6,471 nucleotides of DNA from DATLFI01 sp035524895 (GTDB lineage: Bacteria > Acidobacteriota > Thermoanaerobaculia > Multivoradales > Multivoraceae): the NCBI GenBank assembly GCA_035524895.1, contig DATLFI010000008.1, forward strand, positions 1 to 6,471, read 5' to 3'. The notes under the pieces were generated by a model. The model saw only the letters and a list, made by a program, of their open reading frames with translations. It ran no database searches and was not told where the DNA came from. The first letter of the stretch is position 1. Every line of letters starts with the position of its first letter. This document shows, piece by piece, positions 5,197-6,471 of the stretch. A program made the translations under genes and the position numbers.

Positions 5197-6471
5197 ATGA
5201 CGGGACGATACCGGGACGAAGCCCTCGAGTACCACGCGCGCACCCCGCGCGGAAAGATCGAGGTCGTTCCGACCAAGCCGACCACCACGCAGCGCGACCT
5301 GTCCCTGGCGTACACGCCCGGCGTAGCGGAGCCTTGCCTCGAGATCGCGCGCGATCCGCTCCTTGCCTACAACTACACCGCGAAGGGGAACCTGGTCGCG
5401 GTGATCAGCAACGGCACCGCGGTGCTGGGTCTGGGCGACATCGGTGCCGCGGCGAGCAAGCCCGTGATGGAAGGCAAGGCAGTGCTGTTCAAGCGGTTCG
5501 CGGGAATCGACGTGTTCGACCTCGAGCTCGACACCCGCGATACCGACGAGCTGGTGCGCACGGTGCGCCTGCTCGAGCCGACTTTCGGCGGCATCAACCT
5601 GGAGGACATCGGGGCGCCCGAGTGCTTCGAGGTCGAGCAGCGCCTGCAGCGAGAGATGCGCATCCCGGTGTTCCACGACGACCAACACGGCACCGCGATC
5701 ATCGCGGGCGCCGCGTTGCTCAACGCTCTAGATCTCGCCGGCAAGCGGCTGGAGCAGGCGCGCGTCGTGTTCTCTGGCGCCGGCGCTGCAGCTCTGGGCT
5801 GCATCCGGCTCTGGATCCACCTCGGGCTCGATCCACAGCGGCTGCTGCTGTGCGACCGCTTCGGCGTGGTCTATCGAGGCCGAGACCACGGGCTGGACGA
5901 GAACAAGCGCGAGTTCGCCGTCGATACCGCCCGCCGCACCCTCGCGGAGGCACTCGAGGGCGCCGACGTCCTGATCGGGCTCTCCATCGGTGGTGTGGTG
6001 ACCGGCGACATGCTGCGCCCCATGGCGGCGGACCCGATCGTGTTCGCGCTCGCCAACCCCGACCCCGAGATCCCGTGGGACCAGGCGCGTGCCGCGCGCG
6101 AGGACGTGATCCTGGCGACGGGTCGCAGCGACTTCCCGAACCAAGTCAACAACGTGCTGGGATTCCCCTTCGTCTTTCGGGGGGCGCTCGACGTGCGCGC
6201 GACCGAGATCAACACCGAGATGAAGCTGGCCGCCTGCCGGGCGCTCGCGGAGCTCGCGCGCGACGACGTCCCGGACTCGGTGCTGCGAGCCTACGGGCTC
6301 GACCGGCTGCGGTTCGGACGCGACTACCTGATCCCCAAGCCGTTCGACCACCGCGTGCTGCTGCAGGTTCCGGCCGCCGTCGCGCGCGCCGCGATGGCGA
6401 CCGGCGTGGCGCGGGTGGCGATCGAGGCCTTCGAGGCATACCAGCGCAAGCTCCATCGCCTGGTGTCGCGG
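5197..6471 (+). CDS. maeB: Malic enzyme, MaeB type (partial, 3' end outside window)
   Basis: The 425 visible residues align from memory almost end to end with the catalytic part of E. coli MaeB, which oxidatively decarboxylates malate to pyruvate with NADP+ and a divalent metal. Key features are TQRDLSLAYTPGVAEPC (31-47, catalytic Tyr39), GNLVAVISNGTAVLGLG (64-80), MEGKAVLFK (91-99, catalytic Lys94), INLEDI (133-138) and FHDDQHGTA (159-167) for metal and malate binding. SGAGAAALG (193-201) is the dinucleotide-binding loop. ATGRSDFPNQVNNVLGFPF (307-325) is a family signature. ATG 5197 is the only possible start after an in-frame TGA at 5143. The window ends where E. coli MaeB passes from the malic domain to its phosphate-acetyltransferase-like domain, so it is undecided whether this is a long hybrid or a short form. 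Cofactor preference (NAD+ or NADP+) cannot be settled by eye. Confidence 0.95.
   Translation, partial: MTGRYRDEALEYHARTPRGKIEVVPTKPTTTQRDLSLAYTPGVAEPCLEIARDPLLAYNYTAKGNLVAVISNGTAVLGLGDIGAAASKPVMEGKAVLFKRFAGIDVFDLELDTRDTDELVRTVRLLEPTFGGINLEDIGAPECFEVEQRLQREMRIPVFHDDQHGTAIIAGAALLNALDLAGKRLEQARVVFSGAGAAALGCIRLWIHLGLDPQRLLLCDRFGVVYRGRDHGLDENKREFAVDTARRTLAEALEGADVLIGLSIGGVVTGDMLRPMAADPIVFALANPDPEIPWDQARAAREDVILATGRSDFPNQVNNVLGFPFVFRGALDVRATEINTEMKLAACRALAELARDDVPDSVLRAYGLDRLRFGRDYLIPKPFDHRVLLQVPAAVARAAMATGVARVAIEAFEAYQRKLHRLVSR

Noticed and set aside
5728..6456. A 242-codon - strand frame inside the malic enzyme gene
   Set aside because: The + strand encodes a near-complete MaeB alignment through this whole stretch; the antisense frame is a compositional shadow.
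1..6471. Search for a defence system, toxin-antitoxin pair, prophage or mobile-element boundary
   Set aside because: No integrase, transposase, terminal repeat, CRISPR repeat, retron or nuclease motif was seen, and codon bias looks uniform across the window.

Overview
The window is a very GC-rich (roughly two thirds G+C by eye), gene-dense bacterial chromosomal segment. Codons end mostly in G or C, and long antisense open frames occur as shadows of real genes. A tyrosine-rich secreted protein with two PEGA domains next to family 2 glycosyltransferases suggests Acidobacteriota, Myxococcota or a related environmental Gram-negative lineage. That placement is inference; no taxonomic marker gene is present.

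Layout. Positions 1-3655 read on the + strand as a probable operon: the tail of an unidentified gene, a GT2 glycosyltransferase whose start codon overlaps that gene's stop (ATGA), a second GT2 glycosyltransferase, and an exported PEGA-domain protein with its own strong Shine-Dalgarno sequence. Positions 3688-5103 read on the - strand as a two-gene unit: a DUF3891 protein, then an O6-alkylguanine-DNA alkyltransferase (Ogt/MGMT class). The + and - units converge at 3656-3687 with no recognisable terminator. A 93-bp divergent gap (5104-5196) separates DUF3891 from a MaeB-type malic enzyme on the + strand, which runs off the right edge. No gap exceeds 93 bp, so there is no large unexplained stretch. 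I saw no tRNA, rRNA, CRISPR array, insertion sequence or attachment site.

How the genes fit together. The left unit looks like part of a cell-surface polysaccharide or glycan locus: two cytoplasmic glycosyltransferases plus a cell-envelope protein that could bind or anchor surface material. The middle pair joins direct reversal DNA repair with an uncharacterised protein whose conserved His/Asp pattern resembles an HD-type metal site. The right gene belongs to central carbon metabolism (malate to pyruvate). Nothing links the three units functionally beyond position.

I found no convincing new multi-gene system. The most useful leads are the PEGA protein's architecture, the possible HD-like site in the DUF3891 protein, and the unassigned C-terminal third of the first glycosyltransferase.
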